From positions 1,637,946-1,701,945 of the forward strand of contig NZ_KI912149.1 of the NCBI RefSeq assembly GCF_000517105.1: DNA of 64,000 nucleotides. Reading direction: 5' to 3'. Each line of letters opens with the position of its first letter. Within the stretch, counting starts at the first letter, position 1. Below are positions 35,270-43,765 of the stretch, piece by piece. The notes beneath the pieces were generated by a model. The model had not been told where the DNA came from, searched no databases, and saw only the letters and a list, made by a program, of their open reading frames with translations. This stretch comes from Fischerella sp. PCC 9605. GTDB taxonomy: Bacteria > Cyanobacteriota > Cyanobacteriia > Cyanobacteriales > Nostocaceae. The position numbers and the translations under genes were made by a program.

Positions 35270-36187
35270 ATGATCAAGAAAATTTTACGCTGGTTAATTT
35301 TGGGTGGGACGCTATTTTTTTTGGCCACAGCCCTAAAGAATAACTGGCAAGGAATTGCTGACATTCGCATTGATGCAGCAGGATGGGCAATTATAGCGAT
35401 CGCCACAGGTGTAACTTTACTGGCACATACTTGGGCAGGCTGGGTATGGATTTGGATTTTCAAAAATTTAAAGCAACCTGTACCATCTTCCCAATTCATC
35501 TATGTTTATTTAAAAACAAATATTGCCAAGTATTTGCCTGGTAACGTTGGGCATTACTATGGGCGAATTATGGCGGCAAAAAATGCCAACGTTTCCACTG
35601 GTGCAGCTACCCTCAGTGTCTTGCTAGAACCGTTACTCATGGCAGCAGCTGCTTTAATCATTGTCTTAGTTGGCAGTCTGTTTGTGAAGACTAATACCAG
35701 CTTGACTGTGCAGATAGCACAAATACTGGGTTTAGCTGTAGTACTTTGTGTGCTTCATCCCCAGTTTTTGAACCCATTAATTCGCCTGCTATACCGCTTG
35801 AAGGCAAAAAAGTCTAATACTAATACTACCTCAGCCGTTGATTTGAGTATGCAAAGCTATCCTCTCAAACCTTTATTAGGAGAACTAGGCTTTTTGGGAC
35901 TGCGCGGGATTGGGTTTGTTTTAACTTTGTATGCCTTGAGTTCTTTAAATTTGAGTCAAATACCTTTATTGCTAGGCGCTTTTAGCTTCGCTTGGTTACT
36001 GGGGTTGGTGGTTCCTGGTGCGCCTGGTGGGTTGGGTGTGTTTGAAGCAACTGCGATCGCGCTATTGCAGAATCATTTTCCGGAGGCAGTGATAATTAGT
36101 GCAACAGGTATATATCGGCTTGTAAGTATTTTATCTGAAACTGCCGGTGCTACCTTAGCTTGGCTAGACGAGCGTCTCTTTAAATAA
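35270..36187 (+). CDS. UPF0104 / lysylphosphatidylglycerol synthase-like membrane protein
   Basis: A 305-residue inner-membrane protein with about eight hydrophobic segments, similar to the membrane half of MprF and to the UPF0104 family. Markers: LKTNIAKYLPGNVGHYYGRI (~80-99), LLEPLLMAAAALIIVLVGS, and LLGLVVPGAPGGLGVFEATAIALL near the C-terminus (the PGGLGxxE motif of the family). These proteins are thought to move or modify lipids or isoprenoid-linked intermediates; no synthetase domain is attached here. ATG 35270, without a clear Shine-Dalgarno. Confidence 0.85.
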   Translation: MIKKILRWLILGGTLFFLATALKNNWQGIADIRIDAAGWAIIAIATGVTLLAHTWAGWVWIWIFKNLKQPVPSSQFIYVYLKTNIAKYLPGNVGHYYGRIMAAKNANVSTGAATLSVLLEPLLMAAAALIIVLVGSLFVKTNTSLTVQIAQILGLAVVLCVLHPQFLNPLIRLLYRLKAKKSNTNTTSAVDLSMQSYPLKPLLGELGFLGLRGIGFVLTLYALSSLNLSQIPLLLGAFSFAWLLGLVVPGAPGGLGVFEATAIALLQNHFPEAVIISATGIYRLVSILSETAGATLAWLDERLFK

Positions 36188-36207
36188 GGCAAGGGGCAGA
36201 TGTATTT

Positions 36208-36270
36208 ACTAATGACTAATGACTAATGACTAATGACTAATGACTAATGACTAATGACTAATGACTATTG
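36208..36270. repeat. ACTAATG heptamer array (8 perfect copies)
   Basis: Eight perfect tandem copies of ACTAATG (36208-36263) plus a ninth, ACTATTG. The array fills the gap between convergent genes and overlaps the last codon and TAG stop of the gene on the minus strand. A textbook STRR. Confidence 0.95.
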
Positions 36271-37578
36271 CCCTAACTTCAGCTGAGAAAACACACGATA
36301 AGCATCCGGATTAAAATGAAATTCACTTGTCTGCTGGTCTGCTTCGATTTTAACCAAATTGTATTCAACATTTTCAGCATAAATTGCCAGCGTGATGTTA
36401 AAAATTTCAATAAAATTAATGAACCACTGGCATTCTTCTTCTGGATATTTATCGTAGTAGCGAATTAAATTAGCAATACGAGCTTCTAAATGACTGCGGG
36501 AATTCTTACAAATTAGAATAATTTTCAGCAGTACAATTACTAATGTTAAAGGATGTCCCTGAGAAAGCAATAAAATAAATAAAGGCGAAGGTTCCCGCCC
36601 ATTCTCGGTCGTCAGACAATCAATTACTCGGTTACAAGTTCTCAGTAATAAATCCTTGCTGATAATTATTTCATCATATTCAGATTTCCAGGCTGACAGC
36701 TTCTCTGAGACCTGTTGCTGCAAAGTTTCTACAAATGTTGGTTGCTGTACAGAAAAAATTAGATATTTCTCAAGGCTATCTTTGAAATCTTTAAAAGTTT
36801 GATTTTGAGTCTGCTTTAAAAATATATTAGCAATATTTTCATAGCTAAATACACCCTTTTTTACGACAATCGCTTTAATTAAACGTAAAACATCATCCCC
36901 TAAAACACTAGGATTTTTGTAACGTGTTTTATTAGAAGCGGTAGATTGAGAACGAGCAATATACATTGCCAGTTCAAACTTAAATTTATCTTTTAGTTGT
37001 TTGGAAGCTTTTCTAGCTGCCTCTTGTTGTTCTTTGGGATTATTTTGATCTACAGATTGAGCTGCTAATAAATAAGAGGTATAGCGATGAACCCAATGTC
37101 TTTTACTTTTATCTTCATTTCTATATGCAAATAACTTCAGTTCTTTGAAGTCTTCACTTTTAATAAAATTTTCTATCCAATTTTGAAAAATAGCTATTTT
37201 GGTAAAAGTTGTCTGCTTACGAGTGGCTTTATAATCAGCGAATAATTTTACTAACTCTTGAATATATTTATACTTTCTATTGCTTTCCCAATTATTAACT
37301 AAAATGTAGCAACAACGCTTGAGAGTATTATGAAAATCTTGTTCATTATCAATAAAAATTTCATATATTCCAGGTGTGGAATCTGAACAAGGTGAATCTA
37401 AGCAATCTAGAAACAAAAGCTTAAATTCTTGCAAAACATCTTCTGGCAAGCATTGTTGAACACTATCCACCAAAAAACTGTAAATCTTATCTTGTATAAC
37501 CTGTAAATCTGGACGTTTTACATTCTCTTTAACAATATGCTGATTAACCTGAGTATTTTGTAAACTATGAGCGGTCAT
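36265..37578 (-). CDS. Unrecognised ~437-residue soluble protein
   Basis: No family recognised. The protein is almost wholly helical by composition, rich in Lys, Gln, Leu and Ile, with no signal peptide and no convincing membrane helix; the most hydrophobic part is FILLLSQGHPLTLVIVLLKIILI (~355-377). Cysteines are scattered (QQCLP, LDCLDSPCSDS). ATG 37578 (MTAHSLQNTQ) is preferred over the in-frame TTG at 37590. Codon use looks normal for its neighbours, if a little more A/T-rich. The ending KLGQ and stop read into the ACTAATG array. A helical-repeat scaffold is the most I would guess. Confidence 0.65.
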   Translation of the reverse strand: MTAHSLQNTQVNQHIVKENVKRPDLQVIQDKIYSFLVDSVQQCLPEDVLQEFKLLFLDCLDSPCSDSTPGIYEIFIDNEQDFHNTLKRCCYILVNNWESNRKYKYIQELVKLFADYKATRKQTTFTKIAIFQNWIENFIKSEDFKELKLFAYRNEDKSKRHWVHRYTSYLLAAQSVDQNNPKEQQEAARKASKQLKDKFKFELAMYIARSQSTASNKTRYKNPSVLGDDVLRLIKAIVVKKGVFSYENIANIFLKQTQNQTFKDFKDSLEKYLIFSVQQPTFVETLQQQVSEKLSAWKSEYDEIIISKDLLLRTCNRVIDCLTTENGREPSPLFILLLSQGHPLTLVIVLLKIILICKNSRSHLEARIANLIRYYDKYPEEECQWFINFIEIFNITLAIYAENVEYNLVKIEADQQTSEFHFNPDAYRVFSQLKLGQ

Positions 37579-38056
37579 TATAGTTCTCAAGACTAAAAAG
37601 TAGTTTAGTTATATTTTTATCAGCTTAACCTTGGTAAACAAGAGTATCAATCTAGTATTTAATAACTCAAAATTTTCTTTACATAAAATTGATAAATTGG
37701 CTGGTATACGGAATGAGTAAAGTAGTAAATTGTCTATTTTTTTGCGCTCCATCACTAAAAAAAAGTTATTAATTATACTTTTATACGTAATTTCACACAA
37801 TCATGACTTGGACTGGAGTTGGCGATCGTGGATTGTGAAGCTGACAAACATTAGGCAGTAGTCTACAGTGCTTTGTGTTGTCGCTGTTATTTACTTCACG
37901 ACGATCGCCATCTATAAAGCGATCTGAAAGGAAAATCACCTCTTCACAAGTATTTCAGCGTCTGTCTCTACTAGAGAATTACATACATAAATTTACAGGG
38001 CCCGTATACACGCACCCTGTAAACTAAAAAAGTTTTTTTGCAAATGTCAACTTGAG
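37579..38056. other. Spacer upstream of the unknown gene / past trnL
   Basis: Nothing coding is supported. GCGATCG-containing segments near 37821, 37905 and 37920 are HIP1-type sites. The CAGGGCCCGTATACACGCACCCTGTAAAC segment near 37997 has inverted parts (CAGGG/CCCTG) and lies just downstream of the tRNA 3' end, followed on the plus strand by AAAAAAG; on the minus strand this reads TTTTTT then the hairpin, so it is not a standard trnL terminator. Confidence 0.5.
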
Positions 38057-38431
38057 TGGGGGTGGAGGGACTTGAACCCTCACGACCTTTTACGGTCAAC
38101 GGATTTTCATTCTCTTGCAGCTTTCGCTACTGCCTAATCAATTTACTTACATTAGGCTTTGAGAATTGGACTCTCCCTTTACCCTCGACTTCACGTTAGG
38201 GTAGCTCCCGTCGGGTCTCTGCACCTTCCAAACTTGTCCTTTGTTATTTATCATTTGCGCTTTGTGACTCACAAAGGACAAATGACAAGTGACAAGTTTG
38301 GCTTGGCTCAGGATTGCCATGTCTGTTGCCAGATTTAGGTTTCCCTGAATTTGAGAGCGTTCACTTGAGGAATTTCTTCTTCAAGGCTCAATTACTTAAG
38401 TCCGTAGCGTCTACCATTCCGCCACACCCCC
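38057..38431 (-). tRNA. trnL-UAA: tRNA-Leu (UAA), split by a group I intron
   Basis: The 5' exon (38398-38431, 34 nt) begins GGGGGTGTGGCGGAATGGTA and ends after U34 of the anticodon. The 3' exon (38057-38107, 51 nt) begins AAAATCCG and ends with the T-arm GGGTTCAAGTCCC and acceptor CACCCCC plus discriminator A. The acceptor stem GGGGGTG/CACCCCC and anticodon stem ACGGA/TCCGT pair perfectly. CCA is not encoded. Leu anticodon UAA is formed across the splice site, as in other cyanobacteria and plastids. Confidence 0.97.
38108..38397 (-). ncRNA. Group I intron of trnL-UAA
   Basis: A 290-nt self-splicing intron inserted between anticodon bases 34 and 35, the conserved cyanobacterial/plastid site. 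Conserved core pieces are visible on the minus strand: AATTGAGCC at the start (P1), GGGAAACCTAAATCTGGC, CAATCCTGAGCCAAGCC (P/Q), GGTGCAGAGACCCGACGGGA (R) and AGGGAGAGTCCAATTCTCAA (S region), ending in G before the 3' exon. The P6b loop (38228-38300) is made of degenerate heptamers (TTGTCAC TTGTCAT TTGTCCT TTGTGAG), the known hypervariable part in Nostocales. No homing endonuclease frame. Confidence 0.93.
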
Positions 38432-38646
38432 AAGTTTTGGGAGTCACTCTCTTCGATTATAGAGGCTTGATTAGTCTTAAAAAAACCTCCTCATCTATTC
38501 CAGCATCAATTTTGTCATTTGCCAACTAGTAACCATAAAATTTTTTTTGGAAAATCGAACTGCCCAAAAAAGGGGAGGGGTGTAAGGGGGTACTATGATG
38601 GAAAACAGAAGCACCCGTTGGTCATTTCCGCTTAAAGAGGGAACCT
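38432..38646. promoter_or_regulatory. Divergent promoter region trnL / ndhL
   Basis: 215 bases between the tRNA 5' end and ndhL. A poly-G/A stretch AAAAGGGGAGGGGTGTAAGG (38569-38588) precedes ndhL; AGAGGGAACCT directly before ATG 38647 provides its Shine-Dalgarno. No mapped promoter motif is certain. Confidence 0.35.
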
Positions 38647-38874
38647 ATGATTGGAGAAGGAATTATAGTACCGTTGCTATATCTGATTTTGGCTGGAGCT
38701 TATCTTTTGGTTATACCTGTAGGTGTGCTACTGTACCTGCAAAAACGCTGGTATGTGGCTAGCTCCATAGAGCGCGCGTTTATGTACTTTTTGGTATTCT
38801 TCTTCTTTCCAGGTTTGTTGGTTCTGTCTCCGTTTGTTAACCTTCGACCCCGACGGCGACAAATTGAAGCTTAA
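38647..38874 (+). CDS. ndhL: NAD(P)H-quinone oxidoreductase subunit L
   Basis: A 75-residue thylakoid membrane subunit of the photosynthetic NDH-1 complex (cyclic electron flow, respiration and CO2 uptake). Two membrane helices ([20 protein letters not shown] and [20 protein letters not shown]) and the diagnostic [15 protein letters not shown] link and [11 protein letters not shown] tail identify it. Shine-Dalgarno AGAGGG before ATG. Followed after 24 bases by the DUF3007 gene and then trpA, an order widely conserved in cyanobacteria. Confidence 0.97.
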   Translation: MIGEGIIVPLLYLILAGAYLLVIPVGVLLYLQKRWYVASSIERAFMYFLVFFFFPGLLVLSPFVNLRPRRRQIEA

Positions 38875-38898
38875 CGAAATTGGTAGGTCATAGTACTC

Positions 38899-39210
38899 AT
38901 GCGACGCATTGATGCTCTTGGAATTGGCTTTGGAATTTTTATTGCAGGCGGCTTGGCGTATTTACTCCTGCAACTAGCAGGCTTAGATAATTTGTCAGCT
39001 GGTATCTGGAGTCAACTCTTGCTAGTCGGGGGGTTAGTTGGCTGGTTGCTCACCTACATTTTTCGTGCAGTCAGCCATAAAATGACCTACCATCAACAAC
39101 GCGAGCAATACGAAGAAGCCTATTTCCAAAAACGACTAGAAGAACTCTCCCCCGAAGAATTAGCAAAAATTCAAGCCGAGATCGAACAAGAAAAGGGTTC
39201 ACAGGTGTAA
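38899..39210 (+). CDS. DUF3007 family membrane protein
   Basis: A 103-residue protein with two membrane helices (ALGIGFGIFIAGGLAYLLLQ, WSQLLLVGGLVGWLLTYIF) and a charged C-terminal helix (QQREQYEEAYFQKRLEELSP) that may form a coiled coil. It is the DUF3007 family that regularly sits next to ndhL. A role linked to NDH-1 is plausible from context only. Likely co-transcribed with ndhL (24-base gap). Confidence 0.88.
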   Translation: MRRIDALGIGFGIFIAGGLAYLLLQLAGLDNLSAGIWSQLLLVGGLVGWLLTYIFRAVSHKMTYHQQREQYEEAYFQKRLEELSPEELAKIQAEIEQEKGSQV

Positions 39211-39326
39211 AATTGTCATTTGTCTGTTGTGTATTGATAGTTGTTGGTTGGTAGTTGCTTGTTCCAAACAACAAACAACAAACAACAAACAACAATTACT
39301 GACCAATGACTAATGACCAATAACTA
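39211..39326. repeat. STRR hairpin directly before trpA
   Basis: GTTGGTTGGTAGTTGC and CAAACAACAAACAACAAAC form a hairpin at 39240-39295, followed by TGACCAATGACTAATGACC heptamers that run into the trpA start codon. The hairpin separates trpA from the ndhL-DUF3007 pair and could end their transcript. Confidence 0.7.
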
Positions 39327-40139
39327 ATGACTGCGATTTCCCATTGCTTTGAAACCCTAGCACGCAATCGTGAGTGCGCTTTAATTCCGTTTATTACCGC
39401 TGGCGATCCAGATATGGCAACAACAGCAGAAGCCTTGCGAATTCTGGATCGCAGTGGTGCTGACATAATTGAGTTGGGTGTTCCCTACTCCGATCCGCTG
39501 GCGGATGGGCCAGTAATCCAAGCTGCTGCTACCCGCGCCTTGCAACGGGGAACGACTCTAGACCAAGTGCTAGAAATGGTGAAAGCAACTACTCCGAGTT
39601 TGCGATCGCCAATTATCCTATTCACCTACTACAACCCCATTCTCAATCGGGGGATTGAAAAGTTTCTCCAACAAATTGCTGCTGCTGGTGTAGCTGGCTT
39701 GGTTGTCCCAGATTTACCTTTAGAAGAAGCTGCAAATTTGCTTGAACCAGCCGCGCAGGCGGGAATAGATGTCACTCTATTGATAGCTCCCACCAGTTCC
39801 AGTGAACGCATAGAAGCGATCGCTCGTGCTTCTCAAGGATTTATCTATTTGGTTAGCGTTACCGGCGTCACAGGTATGCGATCGCAAATGGAAACGCGAG
39901 TGTCAGATTTACTCAAGCAAATTCGTAGTGTTACTGATAAACCCATCGGTGTAGGTTTTGGAATTTCCCAACCAGAACAAGCTCGTCAAGTGCGGGACTG
40001 GGGAGCCGATGCAGCCATTGTCGGCAGTGCCTTTGTAAAACGGCTGAACGCAGATACGCCACAGCAGGGATTAAACGAGATAGCCTCGTTTTGTCAAAGT
40101 CTCAAGCAGGCGATCGCTACCTCGTACAAGCTAGGTTAA
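39327..40139 (+). CDS. trpA: Tryptophan synthase alpha subunit
   Basis: A 270-residue TIM barrel that cleaves indole-3-glycerol phosphate and passes indole to TrpB. Catalytic Glu in [15 protein letters not shown] (~48-62) with the second acid Asp in YSDPLAD, flexible loop [21 protein letters not shown] and phosphate site GVGFGIS (~209-215). Full length. ATG 39327 lies inside the ACTAATGACT heptamer repeat, with no Shine-Dalgarno, so translation initiation depends on repeat-derived sequence. trpB is not in this window. Confidence 0.97.
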   Translation: MTAISHCFETLARNRECALIPFITAGDPDMATTAEALRILDRSGADIIELGVPYSDPLADGPVIQAAATRALQRGTTLDQVLEMVKATTPSLRSPIILFTYYNPILNRGIEKFLQQIAAAGVAGLVVPDLPLEEAANLLEPAAQAGIDVTLLIAPTSSSERIEAIARASQGFIYLVSVTGVTGMRSQMETRVSDLLKQIRSVTDKPIGVGFGISQPEQARQVRDWGADAAIVGSAFVKRLNADTPQQGLNEIASFCQSLKQAIATSYKLG

Positions 40140-40357
40140 AAAAGTGTAATATCCAAGTTTTTTCACCTAACCTTGGTAGACAATTTAACAAATATAGTCT
40201 TGAATATATAATGCAGATACGCAGCGGTAAAAAATAAATTTTGCCGCTGTTGTGAAATATGGTGTGATTTAAGGTTCTGTAAGCTATAAATGTATGAGTG
40301 TGAGAGTGTGTCAGTTGCAAATGATTATTGTTGCGCCGCTGCATAGGGGTAAGGGCG

Positions 40358-41014
40358 ATGAGTGAAAGTATGGCATTTATTGGCGGGGTTGCCGTAGCTG
40401 GGCTAGCGGCTATTCTGTTGCTGAAGGGGGCAGGGAATCCCTTACAACAACCAAATGTCAATGTTGCGCCGCAAATGCCGACTGTCATGCCTCCCCAGGT
40501 AATGCAACCACAACTGCCATATTATCCGCAACAGCCACCACCACCACCACCAGCCAGCCCAAGCACTGATGAGCGCCTGGCAATGGAACGACTGAAAATG
40601 GAAAATGAAGGGCTAAAGAAGGAAAACGAGCAACTTAAAAATGCATTCCAGCAACAGCAAGCCCAACTCCAACAGGCTTACAATTATCAGATGCAATTAA
40701 ATGCTCAGCAAAGCCAAAATGCAGCACAATTGCAGCAGCATCAGCAGCACGAACAACAGGAACAAAATCGCTGGTGGTCTTCGCCCGTTGTCTGGGCTGT
40801 GGGGGGCATGTCTCTCACTATTGGCGGTGGCATTGTAGTGGCTGGAGTATTGGCTTTGTTCTCTCCTAAACAGCGTCCTACCCGGACTGTTCAAGTTATC
40901 CACCCCTACAACAGTTCTGTGCCGCCTTTAGCTCCCGTACGTCGAACTGAGTTCTTACCACCTCGCACAGAAACAAGAAGAGTTGAAGCCCCAGACTACG
41001 ACGACATATACTGA
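40358..41014 (+). CDS. Membrane protein with Pro- and Gln-rich middle
   Basis: A 218-residue protein of unknown function. First membrane helix MAFIGGVAVAGLAAILLLKG (~5-24); Pro-rich and Gln-rich region (~28-75) with a PPPPPP run; coiled-coil-like helix ERLKMENEGLKKENEQLKNA followed by a Gln-rich stretch (QQQQAQLQQAYNY, QQHQQHEQQEQN); second hydrophobic stretch VVWAVGGMSLTIGGGIVVAGVLALF (~145-170); basic tail with PPLAPVRRTEFLPPR. ATG 40358 with GTAAGGG upstream is preferred over the TTG at 40328. Low complexity makes homology difficult to judge. Confidence 0.65.
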   Translation: MSESMAFIGGVAVAGLAAILLLKGAGNPLQQPNVNVAPQMPTVMPPQVMQPQLPYYPQQPPPPPPASPSTDERLAMERLKMENEGLKKENEQLKNAFQQQQAQLQQAYNYQMQLNAQQSQNAAQLQQHQQHEQQEQNRWWSSPVVWAVGGMSLTIGGGIVVAGVLALFSPKQRPTRTVQVIHPYNSSVPPLAPVRRTEFLPPRTETRRVEAPDYDDIY

Positions 41015-42826
41015 ATTCGTTCTGAAACCAGACTAGTTACCCAACGGGGAAAGATGCTCCCGGTGACAATCAGGTACGAGATGCTGATTTTATATTTTCT
41101 ATAAAAATAAAAGATATTCAGGTTATACCATTTTGGATTTTGGATTTTGGAGCCACTGCGGTGGACGGGTCTCCCGGCATAAAGCACGTGGCGTGATTGA
41201 GAAACTCTCTAGGGGGTATGGGTAGCCCTGTCAAAGTGGGTAAAAAACGAACCATGATCTTAGTAGACAAGACTATTTCCCTCTTAGTGTCTTAGTGTCT
41301 TAGTGTTTCAATCATTCTTTTTTCACCACCCTCCGGGTTCGCCAGTCCCCCATCTCGGCAGAAGCCAAGACGGGGGCTGGACTCACCAAGACACTAAGAC
41401 ACCAAGAAAAATCCATTTCCAAGACTCACACCTTGACAGGGGATGAGTATGGGTTATGTAAATCCATGTGTTGCATTCTTGTTTCAAATTGGTATAAGTA
41501 ATTTCGCTTAAGCAGATTGTTAATAATTTATTATTAATATTTTTATTAAAATATCTCTTGTCAAATTTTTATCTAAGGATAATACATAAAAAACTATGTA
41601 TATCTTGGTGGACAGTTTTATGATTGTCTGTGGTAATTAAATTTGCCAATTTCAGTTTTATACTGTAGTATTTATAGCTTTTTTTACTTTATAAAAAGCA
41701 AATGTTTGAAACTTGCATCATCATCTTATCTCAGTATATTAGTAAATAAAATTACTAATATTTTTATTTTCTTAATAATCTAAAATTAGTAGTAACTATT
41801 ATAAAAATGTTTGTAGTCTTTACTAGGTAAAGCTTATAGTGCATAAACACAGTCGATGGTGAAAGACAAAAAAACTTAACAACAATAGTAATTTATTTAA
41901 CTTTATTTTAAAATTTAGCAGTAAATATTCGTTTACGTAACAATACTTTATATAAAGATATGAAAAAATACAGGCTAAATTTCTATAACCCTGATTGCTT
42001 CTATTTGATTTCTGGGTAATATTACTGAAGCGTAGTTTCGCCTTTGAAATTACAGACGAGTTAGCGCATCGTTTCTTCGATTCTGCATCAGAGACGTATT
42101 TACTGGTCGCTAAATGTAGTAATTATTATGGTGTGTAATCCTCAATTAGGTTGATGGTGAAACTTTTCAATCACCTAGTTAGTCATCCTTTAACTAATGA
42201 CTTCGCAAAAGTTCTAAAGACGAATACAAGACTGTTATGTACTTCATCATTGGATTATGGGGTGCCCAGCTGCTGCATGTGCAACTTTCTTTAGTGGCTT
42301 GCATGTAGTTGCTACATCGATGTTGCTGTGATACCTGCGTTAACCAAACCAAGTAGGTTTATTCAGTGATGTTCATCTCCTGACAACACAGTTTGCAGAC
42401 TGTTGTTGTCATGTAATTCAAAATCTGCATTATGTACAGTCACAAAAGCGGGATAATATACCCTCATCACTAAAAAATAATCATCCTGTCAGGAGTCGTG
42501 AAATTGCCATTGCATCAAGAGCAGATAAACAATCAGTCTATTGTGTTTCCTTCCTACTCGAAAGAAATGTTTCGTAAACAAAGGGAGAAGCTTTTCTCTG
42601 TAAATAGCAAGCTTCTGTTGCCTAATGATATGGGTTTTGATGAGAAGCAAATCTAATAAGTCTGGTTGGCTGTGTGGTTTTCACTGTATTTATCCTACAG
42701 TGCTGTAATACCTGCGTTACTCAACTGGCACAGATTTAGATTACTTGAAAATCAAAGTAAAAATGAGGTTTTCGAGTAAAAGCCTCGGATTTTGAAAATG
42801 TTCTGTTATTATATTGATGCCTTCCA
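41015..42826. other. 1.8-kb gene-free region before the surface operon
   Basis: The longest non-coding stretch of the window. 41130-41190 has an ATTTTGG repeat and GCCACTGCGGTGG; 41216-41410 is a repeat block. 41450-42060 is very AT-rich. 42060-42826 has several partial inverted repeats, among them GACAACACAGT...ACTGTTGTTGTC (42382-42410), and two similar segments, TGCTGTGATACCTGCGTTAA (42324) and TGCTGTAATACCTGCGTTAC (42701), 377 bases apart. I found no supported gene. It may hold a long 5' leader or small RNAs for the operon. Confidence 0.6.
41216..41412. repeat. Dispersed element, rearranged copy, with GC-rich insert
   Basis: CCCTGTCAAAGTGGGTAAAA (41227-) is the reverse of the CTTGACAGGG end of the copies at 27967 and 53740. 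TTAGTGTCTTAGTGTCTTAG (41287-) faces ACACTAAGACACCAAGAAAA (41390-), giving a hairpin. Its loop holds a GC-rich piece (CCCTCCGGGTTCGCCAGTCCCCCATCTCGGC...) related to the blocks at 17662-17790 and 43990-44040. Confidence 0.65.
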
Positions 42827-43765
42827 ATGATTTTTAAAATTTCATGGCCGAGGCATTTGAGCCTCCTTTGTCCTTTTTACCTTTTAAGTGTTTTTACTTA
42901 CGGAATCTTACCAGCTTATCCTCAAACTACCGTTATTAATAATACGGCTCGTGGTGGAGCAGACAATCTTCCCAACAGCCCTTCCGGAAGAATTACTACC
43001 TCCAATGAAGTAACTTTGACAGCTGGCCAAGCGGAACTAGAGATCATTAAAACAGCAGACAGAGCAGCAGCTGAACCAGGTGATACAGTCATTTATCGTC
43101 TTACCATCAGGAATACTGGTAGCGTACCAACCAACCAGGTAGCAATTACAGACAGACTGCCTTTAGGAGTGCGACTTGTTACTAAGTCGTTGAAAGGTTC
43201 CCTAGCAGATAGATCTGTCCCCCTGAGTGCAAACACCAATTCAAATCGAACGGTAACGATTACTTCTAGCCAGCAATTGCAACCCAACCAAGCTTTGACA
43301 GTCACCTATGCTGCTGAAGTTACGCCAGATGCGATTAGGGGAGATGGCAGAAACTTAGCACAAGCCAGGGCAGGCAATCTCACAAGCAACCAAGCTAGCT
43401 ATGTTTTGCGAATTCGGCCAGGCATTTTGTCTGATTGCGGCACCTTGATTGGGCGGGTGTTTGTCGATAAAAACTTTGACGGCGAACAACAACCTAACGA
43501 ACCGGGAGTACCGAATGCGGTGATTTATCTGGATGATGGCAATCGCATTGTCACCGATGCGAATGGACTATTCTCCTTGGCAAATGTCATTGCTGGCCAT
43601 CGAACAGCAGCCTTGGATTTGAGTAGCTTACCAGGCTACGCACTGGCCCCAAACAAATACTTTATCGAAGGTAATAGCCAGTCTCGCTTGGTGCGCTTAG
43701 AACCTAGTGGTATGGCACGGGTAAATTTTGCTGTCACGCCTGCTTTTTCAGAGGGTAAGCGATGA
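42827..43765 (+). CDS. Exported DUF11-domain surface protein
   Basis: A 312-residue protein. Signal peptide SLLCPFYLLSVFTYGILPAYPQ. Residues ~68-195 are a DUF11 (conserved repeat) domain of the Gram-positive-like surface type: AELEIIKTADRAAAEPGDTV, TIRNTGSVPTNQVAITDRLP, LTVTYAAEVTPDA. Residues ~205-300 form a Cna-B/SdrD-like domain: GTLIGRVFVDKNFDGEQQPN, EPGVPNAVIYLDDGNRIVTDANG. Its stop overlaps the start of the 1272-residue gene by 4 bases (ATGA), so they are translationally coupled. Most likely a cell-surface or outer-membrane-associated component; no enzyme motif. Confidence 0.82.
   Translation: MIFKISWPRHLSLLCPFYLLSVFTYGILPAYPQTTVINNTARGGADNLPNSPSGRITTSNEVTLTAGQAELEIIKTADRAAAEPGDTVIYRLTIRNTGSVPTNQVAITDRLPLGVRLVTKSLKGSLADRSVPLSANTNSNRTVTITSSQQLQPNQALTVTYAAEVTPDAIRGDGRNLAQARAGNLTSNQASYVLRIRPGILSDCGTLIGRVFVDKNFDGEQQPNEPGVPNAVIYLDDGNRIVTDANGLFSLANVIAGHRTAALDLSSLPGYALAPNKYFIEGNSQSRLVRLEPSGMARVNFAVTPAFSEGKR

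Noticed and set aside
36208-36270. Heptamer array considered as a CRISPR
   Set aside because: Units of 7 bases without spacers, no direct repeats of 25-40 bases and no cas genes in the window.
40117-40488. 123-codon antisense frame across the trpA end
   Set aside because: Overlaps the end of trpA and the start of the next gene in antisense; low-complexity His/Thr repeats only.
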